The translations under genes were made by a program, and so were the position numbers. A model generated the notes under the pieces. That model was not told the DNA's origin. It made no database searches and saw nothing but the letters and a program-made list of their open reading frames with translations. A stretch of DNA of 64,000 bases, taken from Actinomycetota bacterium. Its GTDB lineage: Bacteria > Actinomycetota > Thermoleophilia > BMS3ABIN01. This document shows, piece after piece, positions 43,091-51,438 of this stretch. How positions within the stretch are numbered: the first letter of the stretch is position 1; the number at the start of each line of letters is the position of its first letter. The DNA is taken from the NCBI GenBank assembly GCA_023489275.1, contig JAMDDD010000008.1, positions 1-64,000 of the forward strand. The letters are read 5' to 3'.

Positions 43091-43113
43091 GGCATGGCTC
43101 CCGGCCAAGAGTC

Positions 43114-43216
43114 ATCCCTTCGCTGGCATTATCCAGATCAGGTTCGCAGGGTCAGCGAAAACATCACTTTCTCAGCTGCTTGATTGCAGCTCCCCGTTAT
43201 GAATGGGAGGATTATA
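43114..43216 (-). promoter_or_regulatory. TPP riboswitch (with upstream -10 box)
   Basis: The minus strand contains GGGGAGC, GCTGAGA, GACCCT, GAACCTGATCTGGATAATG and CCAGCGAAGGGA in the order of the conserved THI-box aptamer (43114-43196). A TATAAT sequence lies just upstream (43211-43216). It should shut off the thi operon when thiamine diphosphate is plentiful. Confidence 0.95.
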
Positions 43217-43294
43217 TCATGCGGGTTCGGACAGCGTAAAACATAAAACCGGACATTGCATTTTAGCTGTTGGATTATGGACAAAACAGGCTTC

Positions 43295-43495
43295 CTAGAC
43301 GGCACCCTTGCTTTCAACCATCTCAGGGGTTCTGCCTATAAGCTGGCCTTCTTCTTCAGAATCAGCCGGTTTTGCCAGCGATTCCCAATCCACCAGAGAA
43401 CCGGGGTCTTCATATTCCTCACCGCAAATCTCACAATATCCCCACTGATTTACGGATCCGGCGGAGAGGCAAATATCGCAGTCGTACATCTTCAT
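43295..43495 (-). CDS. Small zinc-ribbon/rubredoxin-like protein
   Basis: A 66-residue protein with two CxxC pairs (CDIC, CEIC) about 16 residues apart, suited to a single zinc or iron ion, and an acidic tail. The ATG at 43495 has GGAAGGAGG upstream. Function unknown. Confidence 0.75.
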   Translation of the reverse strand: MKMYDCDICLSAGSVNQWGYCEICGEEYEDPGSLVDWESLAKPADSEEEGQLIGRTPEMVESKGAV

Positions 43496-43727
43496 GCTAT
43501 CCTCCTTCCTGTTGTTATTTGCCGCGGAAAAGGCAACCACAAGCTAATCACAAGCATTGGACGCGCTAAAATCAGGAATGAGAGAAAAGCGCCTTGCTTT
43601 TTTTTCAGGTTACCCGGTAGCAGTCGGGGATAAACTTTAAGATTTTTTTTAGATCCTTATTGACTTAACGTCACGGATCAGGACCTGCCCACCGTGGCGA
43701 AGCCCGGCGAATGTTTTGGATCCGCTT

Positions 43728-44825
43728 TTAGCTGGCTTTTTTTTGCACTGCGAAAGGCCGGCCGGAAACGGGACAGAACGGAAGTTCCTGGCAATCTTCG
43801 ACCTTAATAAAGAGATCGACGACCGCCGGATCGAATTGACTGCCTTTGCCGGCCAGGAGCTGTTCGCGCGCACGCTCCGGCGGCATTGCCTCGCGGTAGG
43901 GGCGGTTTGAGGTCATGGCGTCGTAAGCGTCGGCCACTGCCATTAGTCTCGCCCCGATCGGAATCTCCTTACCTGCCAACCCGTCCGGATAGCCACGCCC
44001 GTCAAATCGCTCGTGATGACATCTCACCATCTCCAGAATCTCCGGGTCCTTGATAATAGGCATAAGGATTTTTTCTCCCATAGCGGAGTGCTCCTGAATG
44101 CTGCTAAACTGCAACGCAGTCAGCTTCCCCGGTTTATGCAGAATGTCTTCAGGAACGCCGATCTTGCCGATGTCGTGAAGCATGCCGGCCAGCCTGATCT
44201 TCTCGACATCTTCCCGGGGCAGCCCCATCTCTTTGGCCATGGTCACCGTCAACTCCGTAACCCGGCGGGAGTGCCCGTTTGTGTAGGGATCCTTGGTCTC
44301 GAGCGCCTCCGCCAGCGCCTTGATCGCCCCGAGAAACGTCGACCTGATTTCACCCGTCTGCTCCTCAACTTTCTTCTCGAGAGATTTACGATAATCCCGA
44401 TTGGACAGGAGCAGATTTCTTTTTTCTAGGGCGCGGCCAACGGCCATACGAACTTCTGTCAAATTAAAAGGCTTGATGATGTAATCCTCGGCGCCCTGCC
44501 TCATGGCGTCGATAGCCGTTTGAGCGCTTGCCACAGCTGTGATCATCATCATCATCGTATCCGGCCACCGCTGGCGGACCTCAGTCAGGAGATCAATACC
44601 GGAGCCGCCGGGCATCATGATATCGCTCAGCACCAGGTCGGCCGGCGCCGACTCGAGAGCAGAAATCGCTGCTTCCACGCATGTGGCGGTCCGGCAGATA
44701 TATCCCTCAGACGAAAGCAACCGCTGCAGCACATCCCGCACCGACGACTCATCATCGACGATGAGTATCTGCGTGCTGCTCGCGGCCTCTTCGATCTTTT
44801 CCGGATTTATACCGGACTGATTCAC
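43728..44825 (-). CDS. Response regulator with HD-GYP domain
   Basis: A 365-residue cyclic-di-GMP-phosphodiesterase-type regulator. The receiver domain (residues 18-135) has DDE and the phosphoacceptor Asp in DLVLSDIMMPGG. An HD-GYP domain follows (residues 165-350), with HDIGKIG and HHERFDGRGYPDGL. It probably lowers cyclic-di-GMP on phosphorylation. The GTG at 44825 has GGAGGA upstream. No partner kinase is adjacent. Confidence 0.9.
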   Translation of the reverse strand: MNQSGINPEKIEEAASSTQILIVDDESSVRDVLQRLLSSEGYICRTATCVEAAISALESAPADLVLSDIMMPGGSGIDLLTEVRQRWPDTMMMMITAVASAQTAIDAMRQGAEDYIIKPFNLTEVRMAVGRALEKRNLLLSNRDYRKSLEKKVEEQTGEIRSTFLGAIKALAEALETKDPYTNGHSRRVTELTVTMAKEMGLPREDVEKIRLAGMLHDIGKIGVPEDILHKPGKLTALQFSSIQEHSAMGEKILMPIIKDPEILEMVRCHHERFDGRGYPDGLAGKEIPIGARLMAVADAYDAMTSNRPYREAMPPERAREQLLAGKGSQFDPAVVDLFIKVEDCQELPFCPVSGRPFAVQKKAS

Positions 44826-44848
44826 GCAAATCCTCCAATTTGTTCTTC

Positions 44849-45000
44849 TTAATCGGCATCGGCCGGACTGTTCTTAAGCGCCTTCACCAGCAGGATGTTC
44901 TGCTGCAGCCAGCCGCAAAAGCCCAAGTCCTTTTCGCTCGGCCTGGCTGCGAACAAGCCATTGGCAAGGCTCAAAATGTCTTGCCCGCCCCCGGCTGTTT
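44849..45000 (-). other. Start-less open frame, possible gene remnant
   Basis: An open frame ending TAA at 44849 encodes a protein-like segment (GQDILSLANGLFAARPSEKD, then LGFCGWLQQNILLVKALK). No ATG, GTG or well-placed TTG exists before an upstream stop. It may be the end of a decayed gene or use an unusual start. It lies 23 bases before the HD-GYP gene. Confidence 0.35.
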
Positions 45001-45105
45001 GCGGCGCCGGCTTTAGTTTGCTATTTATTAAAAATTGGTAACTAGATTAAAATCATGATTAAAGATTTACTCCTGTGACAAATAGCAATCAATCAAGGAC
45101 CGATC

Positions 45106-45732
45106 ATGGATGTGCTTGAAGCGATAAAGAACCGGCGCAGCCACCGGGCGTTTACCGCCGAGCCGGTAGAGCCAGAGAAGGTTGAAGCCATTCTGGAAGC
45201 AGGCCGCTGGGCGCCGTCAGCCGCAAATTCACAGCCCTGGGAATTCATTCTCATCACTTCGGAAGCGGCCCGCAGGAGAATTTACGAGCTGTCGGAGGAG
45301 GCAAAGCGAACGGGGCATATCGCCATCCGGGGGTTCAGCTACGTGCGCCCGCTTCCCGGCGAAGTGACCGGCGAGGACGAAACCCTGGCGGCGGTCCAAA
45401 ATTATTCCTTTAAGTTCCTGACAAATGTCCCGGTCATCATCGCGGTCGTGGGCGTGCCGGCAACCCCGGTGCAGCAAGCCAGTCCGGGGGAAACCGCGGA
45501 CAGTTATAAATATGCCTGCGGCGCCGTCATCCAGAACATGCTTCTGGCGGCCGAATCAATGGAGCTCGGCAGCCTCTGGTTTACTTTCTTTGACCCGCAG
45601 CTGGCAGGGCAATTCCTGGGTATCGGACCGGACCGGCGCCTGGTGGCGCTGGTTCTCGTCGGCTACCCGGCCGGGAACCCCCTGCCGCCGGGCCGGCTGC
45701 CGCTTGCTGCGAAGGTTCGCAGAATCATCTGA
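45106..45732 (+). CDS. Nitroreductase-family flavoprotein
   Basis: A 208-residue nitroreductase-fold protein, FMN-dependent. The N-terminal RRSHRAFTAEPV and the WAPSAANSQPWEFI motif, with the late ACGAVIQNMLLAAESMELGS segment, are typical. The substrate is unknown. The ATG has AAGGA upstream. It overlaps the next gene by one base (TGATG), so they form an operon. Confidence 0.9.
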   Translation: MDVLEAIKNRRSHRAFTAEPVEPEKVEAILEAGRWAPSAANSQPWEFILITSEAARRRIYELSEEAKRTGHIAIRGFSYVRPLPGEVTGEDETLAAVQNYSFKFLTNVPVIIAVVGVPATPVQQASPGETADSYKYACGAVIQNMLLAAESMELGSLWFTFFDPQLAGQFLGIGPDRRLVALVLVGYPAGNPLPPGRLPLAAKVRRII

Positions 45733-46319
45733 TGGTAATGTTTCTGGGCATATCTGCGAGTCCGAGGCTGGGTGGCAACTCGGAGACCCTCCTTGATCAG
45801 ACCATGGCGGGCGCCGCCGGCGCCGGTGCTGAGGTGTCGAAGATCCGGCTGGCGGGCATGAATATCCACGGCTGCACCGAGTGTAACGACTGTTACGAGT
45901 GCGGCGAGTGCAGCACCGCGGATGATATGGACCGCGTCTACGCCCTGCTGGAGCGCGCCGACCGAATCGTGCTTGCTTCTCCCATTTTTTTTATGGGCCT
46001 GCCGGCACAGGCAAAAGCGATGATCGACAGATGCCAGAGATACTGGGCCATAAAGTATATCCTTAAGGAGCCGTTACCGCGCCGGACGGGAGCGCCGCTC
46101 CGGTACGGAGCTTTCATCGGCGTGGGAGGCACACGGGGCGAGCGGCTGTTTGATGGCGCAAAGTTGACAATAAGGTACTTTTTCGATGCTATATCGGTAT
46201 CGCCGCGTGAAGACCTGTATCTGCTTGTCCGCGGGGTTGACGCCAAGGGTGAGATTGAATCCCGGCAGGCAGCATTAGACTCGGCCTACAAGCTGGGAGA
46301 AACGCTGGCGAAACTCTAA
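45732..46319 (+). CDS. NADPH-dependent FMN reductase/iron-sulfur flavoprotein-like
   Basis: A 195-residue flavodoxin-fold protein with the N-terminal ISASPRLGGNSE phosphate loop. A Cys cluster CTECNDCYECGEC (residues 38-50) could bind an iron-sulfur cluster or zinc. It probably passes electrons to the nitroreductase encoded one base upstream. Confidence 0.88.
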   Translation: MVMFLGISASPRLGGNSETLLDQTMAGAAGAGAEVSKIRLAGMNIHGCTECNDCYECGECSTADDMDRVYALLERADRIVLASPIFFMGLPAQAKAMIDRCQRYWAIKYILKEPLPRRTGAPLRYGAFIGVGGTRGERLFDGAKLTIRYFFDAISVSPREDLYLLVRGVDAKGEIESRQAALDSAYKLGETLAKL

Positions 46320-46356
46320 CAGGCCTGGGGCCGTCGCTCATACCGCTGCCTTCGGC

Positions 46357-46647
46357 CTAGCCGGCGGATGACCAGCTATGATGCCTTCCCATCTGCCGCC
46401 GGTCCTGCAGGTCTTGCGGATCCTGACTGACGCGCCTGTCCACGATGATCTCGGTCTCTGGCATTTGCTCGCTCAGCTCTTCGCATCGCTTTTGCAAATA
46501 AGGCATGTCCCGGTCCACGATTAAAATCTTGCTATCTTCCTTATCTATCAGCGCCGATTTAAATCCGCAAAACCGGCACCCGGAAAACCTGTCTGGCGAC
46601 GACTCGACCTTTGCCTGGCCGCAATATGGGCAATGAAATTCAACCAT
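46357..46647 (-). CDS. Small zinc-ribbon protein, unknown
   Basis: A 96-residue protein with CPYCGQ and CRFCGF pairs (about residues 5 and 23). A receiver-like stretch KILIVDRDMPYLQKRCEEL follows. It could be a degenerate regulator. The ATG at 46647 is preferred over the longer ORF, whose N-terminus is implausible. Confidence 0.6.
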   Translation of the reverse strand: MVEFHCPYCGQAKVESSPDRFSGCRFCGFKSALIDKEDSKILIVDRDMPYLQKRCEELSEQMPETEIIVDRRVSQDPQDLQDRRQMGRHHSWSSAG

Positions 46648-46801
46648 AGCTTTAATATAACTGGTAGCGGCCGAATCGGTATCGGGGATATCCCTTAAAT
46701 GGAGAAACAATTGCCGCCAGATTGGCCGCAATAATTTAGCAATAAAACGATATAACTCAACCGGTCAAGGCCTGGACGCCGGCCGGAGCACTTGCAAAGA
46801 C

Positions 46802-46878
46802 TGGCTCCTCGGGCAGGACTCGAACCTGCAACCAACCGGTTAACAGCCGGTTGCTCTACCATTGAGCTACCGAGGAGC
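46802..46878 (-). tRNA. tRNA-Asn(GTT)
   Basis: Cloverleaf with GCTCCTC/GAGGAGC acceptor arms, GTT anticodon, GGTTCGAGTCC T-arm and encoded CCA. Confidence 0.95.
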
Positions 46879-46939
46879 ATAATGGAGTACCCGCATTATG
46901 AATCACGTGCGGGGTCTTTTCAAGGCTGAAAAAGGACAC

Positions 46940-46961
46940 AAAAAATCCCGTCATCAACGGG
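46940..46961 (-). terminator. Terminator after rpoD
   Basis: CCCGT/ACGGG with a five-base loop and a T run on the minus strand, 31 bases after the rpoD stop codon. Confidence 0.75.
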
Positions 46962-46991
46962 TAAATTGCCTGGTCAAGATTTGATTGGAAG

Positions 46992-48089
46992 CTACTCCAG
47001 AAACTCCCTTAATTTTTGGGACTCGCGGTAGCTCTTGAGCTTTACCAGCGTCTTTGCCTCTATCTGTCTGATCCGCTCCCGGGTGACGCCAAACTTCTGC
47101 CCCACTTCTTCCAGCGTCCGCGGATGCTCGCCCTTGAGACCGAATCTCAGCTCGATCACCTTCCGCTCCCTGTGGGTGAGGCTGCCCAACACTTCAGAAA
47201 GATCCTCTTTCTGCATAATGTCAGAGACCGCGTCCACCGGCGCCACCGATTCGCTGTCCTCGATAAAATCTCCCAGTTGGCTGTCCTCCTCCTCGCCGAT
47301 CGGCGTTTCCAGCGAAACCGGCTCCTGGGAAATCTTCAGGATCTCCCGCACTTTTTCCGTGGTGGTATCCATCTCCCGGGCGATCTCGAACGCGGTCGGC
47401 TCGCGACCCTTGTCCTGAAGCAGCTGGCGCTGCACGCGAATCAGCTTGTTGATCGTTTCCACCATGTGTACGGGGATACGGATCGTTCGGGCCTGATCGG
47501 CGATAGCCCGGGTAATTGCCTGCCTGATCCACCAGGTGGCGTACGTTGAAAATTTATATCCCTTGCGGTAATCGAACTTCTCCACGGCGCGGATGAGACC
47601 GAGGTTGCCTTCCTGGATCAGATCCAGAAACAACATTCCCCTGCCCACATACCGCTTGGCGATGCTGACGACCAGGCGCAGGTTTGCCTGAATCAGCCTC
47701 CGCTTTGCCTCCATATCCTGCCGCTCAATCCTTTTGGCGAGAGCGACCTCTTCTTCCGCCGTCAGCAGCGGCACCCGACCGATCTCTTTCAGGTAAAGCC
47801 GCACCGGATCGCTGGTGGGAGTCTTGACGGAAAGATCGAGGCGGCTGATTATGCCTTCATCCTGTGACTTGGGATCCCCGAGGTCGCGCGGAATCAGATC
47901 GTCATCCTCTTCGACAACCTCGATGCCCATGTCGAGGAAAGCCGTGTATATATTTTCGATCTGCTCAGTGGTCAGTTCGATATCCTGAAGCACGTCGGCC
48001 ACTCTGTCCGCCGACAGATAACCATGCTCCCTGCCTTCAGAAATCAGGTCGCGCACCTCGTCTATTCTGAGCTCTTCCGAGGGATTCAT
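46992..48089 (-). CDS. rpoD: Primary sigma factor RpoD/SigA
   Basis: A 365-residue group 1 sigma factor. Region 1.2 starts [16 protein letters not shown], region 2 has [16 protein letters not shown], and region 4.2 has [24 protein letters not shown]. It directs core transcription. The ATG follows the dnaG stop with no gap, so the two are co-transcribed. Confidence 0.95.
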   Translation of the reverse strand: MNPSEELRIDEVRDLISEGREHGYLSADRVADVLQDIELTTEQIENIYTAFLDMGIEVVEEDDDLIPRDLGDPKSQDEGIISRLDLSVKTPTSDPVRLYLKEIGRVPLLTAEEEVALAKRIERQDMEAKRRLIQANLRLVVSIAKRYVGRGMLFLDLIQEGNLGLIRAVEKFDYRKGYKFSTYATWWIRQAITRAIADQARTIRIPVHMVETINKLIRVQRQLLQDKGREPTAFEIAREMDTTTEKVREILKISQEPVSLETPIGEEEDSQLGDFIEDSESVAPVDAVSDIMQKEDLSEVLGSLTHRERKVIELRFGLKGEHPRTLEEVGQKFGVTRERIRQIEAKTLVKLKSYRESQKLREFLE

Positions 48090-49871
48090 CTACGCTTCAT
48101 AGTTGCCAGACTGGATCAGCTCGATTATTTCACGACGGTGCTCTTCGAGGCGGCAAAGCTCCTCAAAGCGGTCGGAGCCCTCCCCTTGTGCAAGATCAAC
48201 CTTCAGCCGGCCGATCCGCCGGGAGATCTCTGCTTCGGAAAGCCGGAAATATAGCTCGTGCAGCGCCACCGCGGATTCACCGTCACCGGACTGCGATTTG
48301 ATGATGAGCTCAGGCAGGATCGAATGCGCCGCAACCGGCGCGGAGATGGGCTTGGCTAAGACAGGCCCGGCACCGCCGTCCCCAAGTCTCTCCCTTACCC
48401 ATTGGAACGCCGACTGAGTCGATTCCGTCGTAAAGTAGGCGTCAGTCATGTCCCGCAAATACCTTCTGGCCTCCCCTGGGTGTGCCAGACACATACTGAG
48501 GAAATTTCGCTCCGTCATCTCCTCATGAGATAAAACCCGCCGTCTTGTCTCTTGCCCATTCCCCCCGGAAGCGCGGGAAGAGATCGACTCCATTAAGTAT
48601 GCCACATTTTCAGGGCTAAGGCGGAGTCGATCGGCAATAATTCTTAGCTGCTCATCCCGCTCGATCGAGGTGGCGGCTGCGGCCAGAACATTCTGCAGTG
48701 ACTGCAGCGCCAGGTTGCGCCCCGCGGCGGTTTCGAGATTGGACGCCGCCAGGACGCTGCGGACCTGATATTCCAGCAGCGCCGGCGCCGCGGCGACAAG
48801 CTCGAGAAAAGACTCCGCCCCGCCGTCCTTTGTTGCCATATCTGCCGGATCCTGGCCTGCTGGCATCTGCACCACCCGCACTGTTAGCGACAGCTTGCGG
48901 GCCAGCTCCAGCGCCCGCAGCATCGCCTTCTGCCCGGCGGCGTCGGCGTCAAAAGCGAGATAGACATTCTTGGTGAATCTTGATACTTCCCGCAACTGCT
49001 GCTCGGTGAGCGCCGTCCCCATCGATGCCACCGCGTGCTTGATCCCCGCCTGCCAGAGCGCCAGTACGTCGGTATAGCCTTCGACGATGAGGACGTTGTC
49101 ATGTCGAATGATTTGCGGGCGCGCCGAACCAAGGCCAAACATAAGCCTGCTTTTATGGTACAGATCCGATTCGGGAGAGTTTAAATACTTGGGTTTCGAA
49201 TCATCGAGCACGCGGGCGCCGAATCCGATCACGCGGCCGCGGTGATCGGTAAACGGAAACATCAGCCGGCCCTGGAAACGATCGTATGATCTCTCCCCTC
49301 TGGCCGCCGCCAGACCCGCGTCCACAAGCTCCCCCACCTTGTATCCCTTGCCGGCGGCAGCCTGGATCAGGGCCCGGCCGCCCGAGGGAGAAAAGCCAAG
49401 CCTGAATTCACGGGTCACGGCGTCGCCAAATCCCCGGCGCTTCAGGTAAACGCGAGCTTCCCGGGCCTGGGATGATTTTGCCAGAAAACGCGCATAGTAA
49501 GATGCTGCCTGATCCAGCAGCGACAGCGCCCGCTCCCGCTGCCGGAAACGCTCTTCCTGATGTGGAGAGCCCTGCTCGTAATCTATCCGGATGGCGTTTT
49601 TTTCCGCGAGCCACCGGACGGCATCCGCAAAATCAAGCCCCTCCTTTTTCCTGATGAATGTGAGTACATTTCCGCCTTCGCCGCAACCGAAGCAATAATA
49701 AACTTTTTGCACCGGGTCAACAGAAAAGGAGGGAGTTTTTTCCGCATGAAAAGGGCAGCGGCCCATGTAGTTCGCGCCTGCCTTTTTCAACGTCGTGTAC
49801 GGTGACACGATATCCAGCATATCGCAGGCATCGACGACGGCGTCGATAGAGGACTGTTTGATCAGCGCCAA
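48090..49871 (-). CDS. dnaG: DNA primase
   Basis: A 593-residue primase. The zinc finger (CPFHAEKTPSFSV, then YYCFGCGEGGN) and the Toprim domain (LIVEGYTDVLALWQAG, then AFDADAAGQKA) are visible. It makes RNA primers for replication. The TTG start follows AGGA. It is upstream of rpoD in the familiar dnaG-rpoD order. Confidence 0.95.
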   Translation of the reverse strand: MALIKQSSIDAVVDACDMLDIVSPYTTLKKAGANYMGRCPFHAEKTPSFSVDPVQKVYYCFGCGEGGNVLTFIRKKEGLDFADAVRWLAEKNAIRIDYEQGSPHQEERFRQRERALSLLDQAASYYARFLAKSSQAREARVYLKRRGFGDAVTREFRLGFSPSGGRALIQAAAGKGYKVGELVDAGLAAARGERSYDRFQGRLMFPFTDHRGRVIGFGARVLDDSKPKYLNSPESDLYHKSRLMFGLGSARPQIIRHDNVLIVEGYTDVLALWQAGIKHAVASMGTALTEQQLREVSRFTKNVYLAFDADAAGQKAMLRALELARKLSLTVRVVQMPAGQDPADMATKDGGAESFLELVAAAPALLEYQVRSVLAASNLETAAGRNLALQSLQNVLAAAATSIERDEQLRIIADRLRLSPENVAYLMESISSRASGGNGQETRRRVLSHEEMTERNFLSMCLAHPGEARRYLRDMTDAYFTTESTQSAFQWVRERLGDGGAGPVLAKPISAPVAAHSILPELIIKSQSGDGESAVALHELYFRLSEAEISRRIGRLKVDLAQGEGSDRFEELCRLEEHRREIIELIQSGNYEA

Positions 49872-49878
49872 AATTCCT

Positions 49879-49914
49879 GGTTTCCGGTTTCCAGTTTCCG
49901 GTTTCCGGTTGAGA
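49879..49914. repeat. GGTTTCC short tandem repeats
   Basis: Four to five imperfect copies of CGGTTTC/CAGTTTC lie just upstream of dnaG. They are probably a simple tandem repeat. The rest of the 230-base gap to dgt shows nothing clear. Confidence 0.4.
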
Positions 49915-50103
49915 AATAGATTTCAGCGCCCCAGGAATCCCCGGCTTGACATCGGATTGGAAACTGGATATCAGATTTTAAAAAGTAACTGATCATCTAA
50001 TTAAATCAGTTCAGGTAAGATTGACATCCCGGGCGAAGTGAAGAACTTGTTTTTCAGGACAAATAATCGAATGCTCAATTATCAATGTCAAAATCCGGTT
50101 TGT

Positions 50104-51130
50104 TCATTCTTCATTCTCCCATCCCCGGGGGAGAAAGATTTCCTTGAACGTCCGGATGGCGAACTGGTCAGTCATACCGGCAATATAATCGGTTACCTTC
50201 CGGATGTCATCGCCGCCGCCGGCTCCCGTCCAGGGGGGGGAGCAGCCGGGGATTTTCCATATAGTATTTAAACAGGTTGCCTACCACCATGTTTACCCGC
50301 CGCATCTCCCGGCTGGCGACCGATCCCACGTAGACGCGATCAAACATAAACTGACGCAGACTGTTCATCGCTTGCTTCATCTCCGGGCTCTGGACGATCT
50401 CGCCTTTACTCCGGCTGGTTTCGACCAGGTCATGCACCAGCGTGTCGATCCGCCGGCTTAGAGTGTCGCCCAGCAGGCCAATTTCATTTGGCGGCAGATC
50501 GCCGCCGCGGATTATCCCCGCCCGGAGGGCGTCGTCGATATCGTGGTTGATATAGGCGATGCGGTCGGCCAGACGGACGATCTTACCCTCGAGCGTCAAC
50601 GGCTTTCCCGGCCCCGTATGATGCAGGATGCCGTCTTCAACTTCCCGGCAAAGATTCAGGCCGTTGCCCTCCCGCTCGAGCTTCTGCACCACCCTCAAAC
50701 TTTGTTTGTGATGCTCAAATAAACGGCCGGTGTGGCTCTTGAGCACATCCGAAAGCGCCTCTTCCCCCATGTGTCCAAACGGCGTGTGTCCCAGATCGTG
50801 GCCCAGGCTAATCGCCTCCGCCAGATCTTCATTCAGCCGCAAGGCCCGCGCCGCCGTCCGGGAGATTCCCGAGACTTCCAGGGTGTGCGTCAGCCTGGTG
50901 CGGTAATGATCTCCTTCCGGCGCGATGAATACTTGCGTCTTGTGTTTGAGCCGGCGGAAGCTTTTGCAATGAACGATTCGGTCGCGGTCGCGCTGAAAAC
51001 AGTTTCTTAGACTGCAACCTTTTTCCGGAACGGCCCGCCCCAGACTGTCAGAAGCCCTGACCGCGAACCGGGAAAGTCTGTCCTCCTCCCGGCTCTCAAT
51101 CTCGGTTTTAGAAGAAGTTTGAGGAATCAT
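50104..51130 (-). pseudogene. dgt: dGTP triphosphohydrolase with frameshift in a C8 run
   Basis: A dGTPase-like HD-domain enzyme that hydrolyses dGTP to deoxyguanosine. It has the RTRLTHTLEVS and GHDLGHTPFGHMGE motifs. The frame ends early at 50207 after LLPPLDG. Deleting one C from the C8 run (50233-50240) restores a typical C-terminus, including DIRKVTDYIAGMTDQFAIR, with a stop at 50104. It may be a sequencing error, a phase-variable site or a real break. The main HD core is intact. Confidence 0.85.
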
Positions 51131-51210
51131 CCCTCATCTCGTCTGGTTGGTAATAGGGTTAACGTATCATCCAATATAACCGACCGGCCGGACGGATAAA
51201 AGCGGCAACG

Positions 51211-51418
51211 CTATTCCCATTCCGTCATCTCCTGATCCCATAGCGAAATCCTGCCCAACAGCGTTAAAAACGACGACAAGGTTTTTTTCCGCAGCTTCTC
51301 AGTGAAGGAAAAAATCCCGTCCGGCCATCTTTTCCCTAAAATTTTCTTCGGTTCACAAAGAGAAACGGACGGGGTGTTTTTTCCGGAGCTTCCCAGCGAA
51401 AACATCCCGTCCGTCTGA
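51211..51418 (-). repeat. Two imperfect tandem hairpin repeats after ppdK
   Basis: On the minus strand, two copies of a unit starting GGACGGGAT, with GAAGCT and a run of A, lie within 110 bases. The first forms a 16-bp stem (ACGGACGGG...CCCGTCCGT). A 64-codon ORF covering the repeats probably reflects repeat composition. They may be terminators or a regulatory RNA. Confidence 0.4.
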
Positions 51419-51438
51419 TATCGATTACGTAAAATGCC

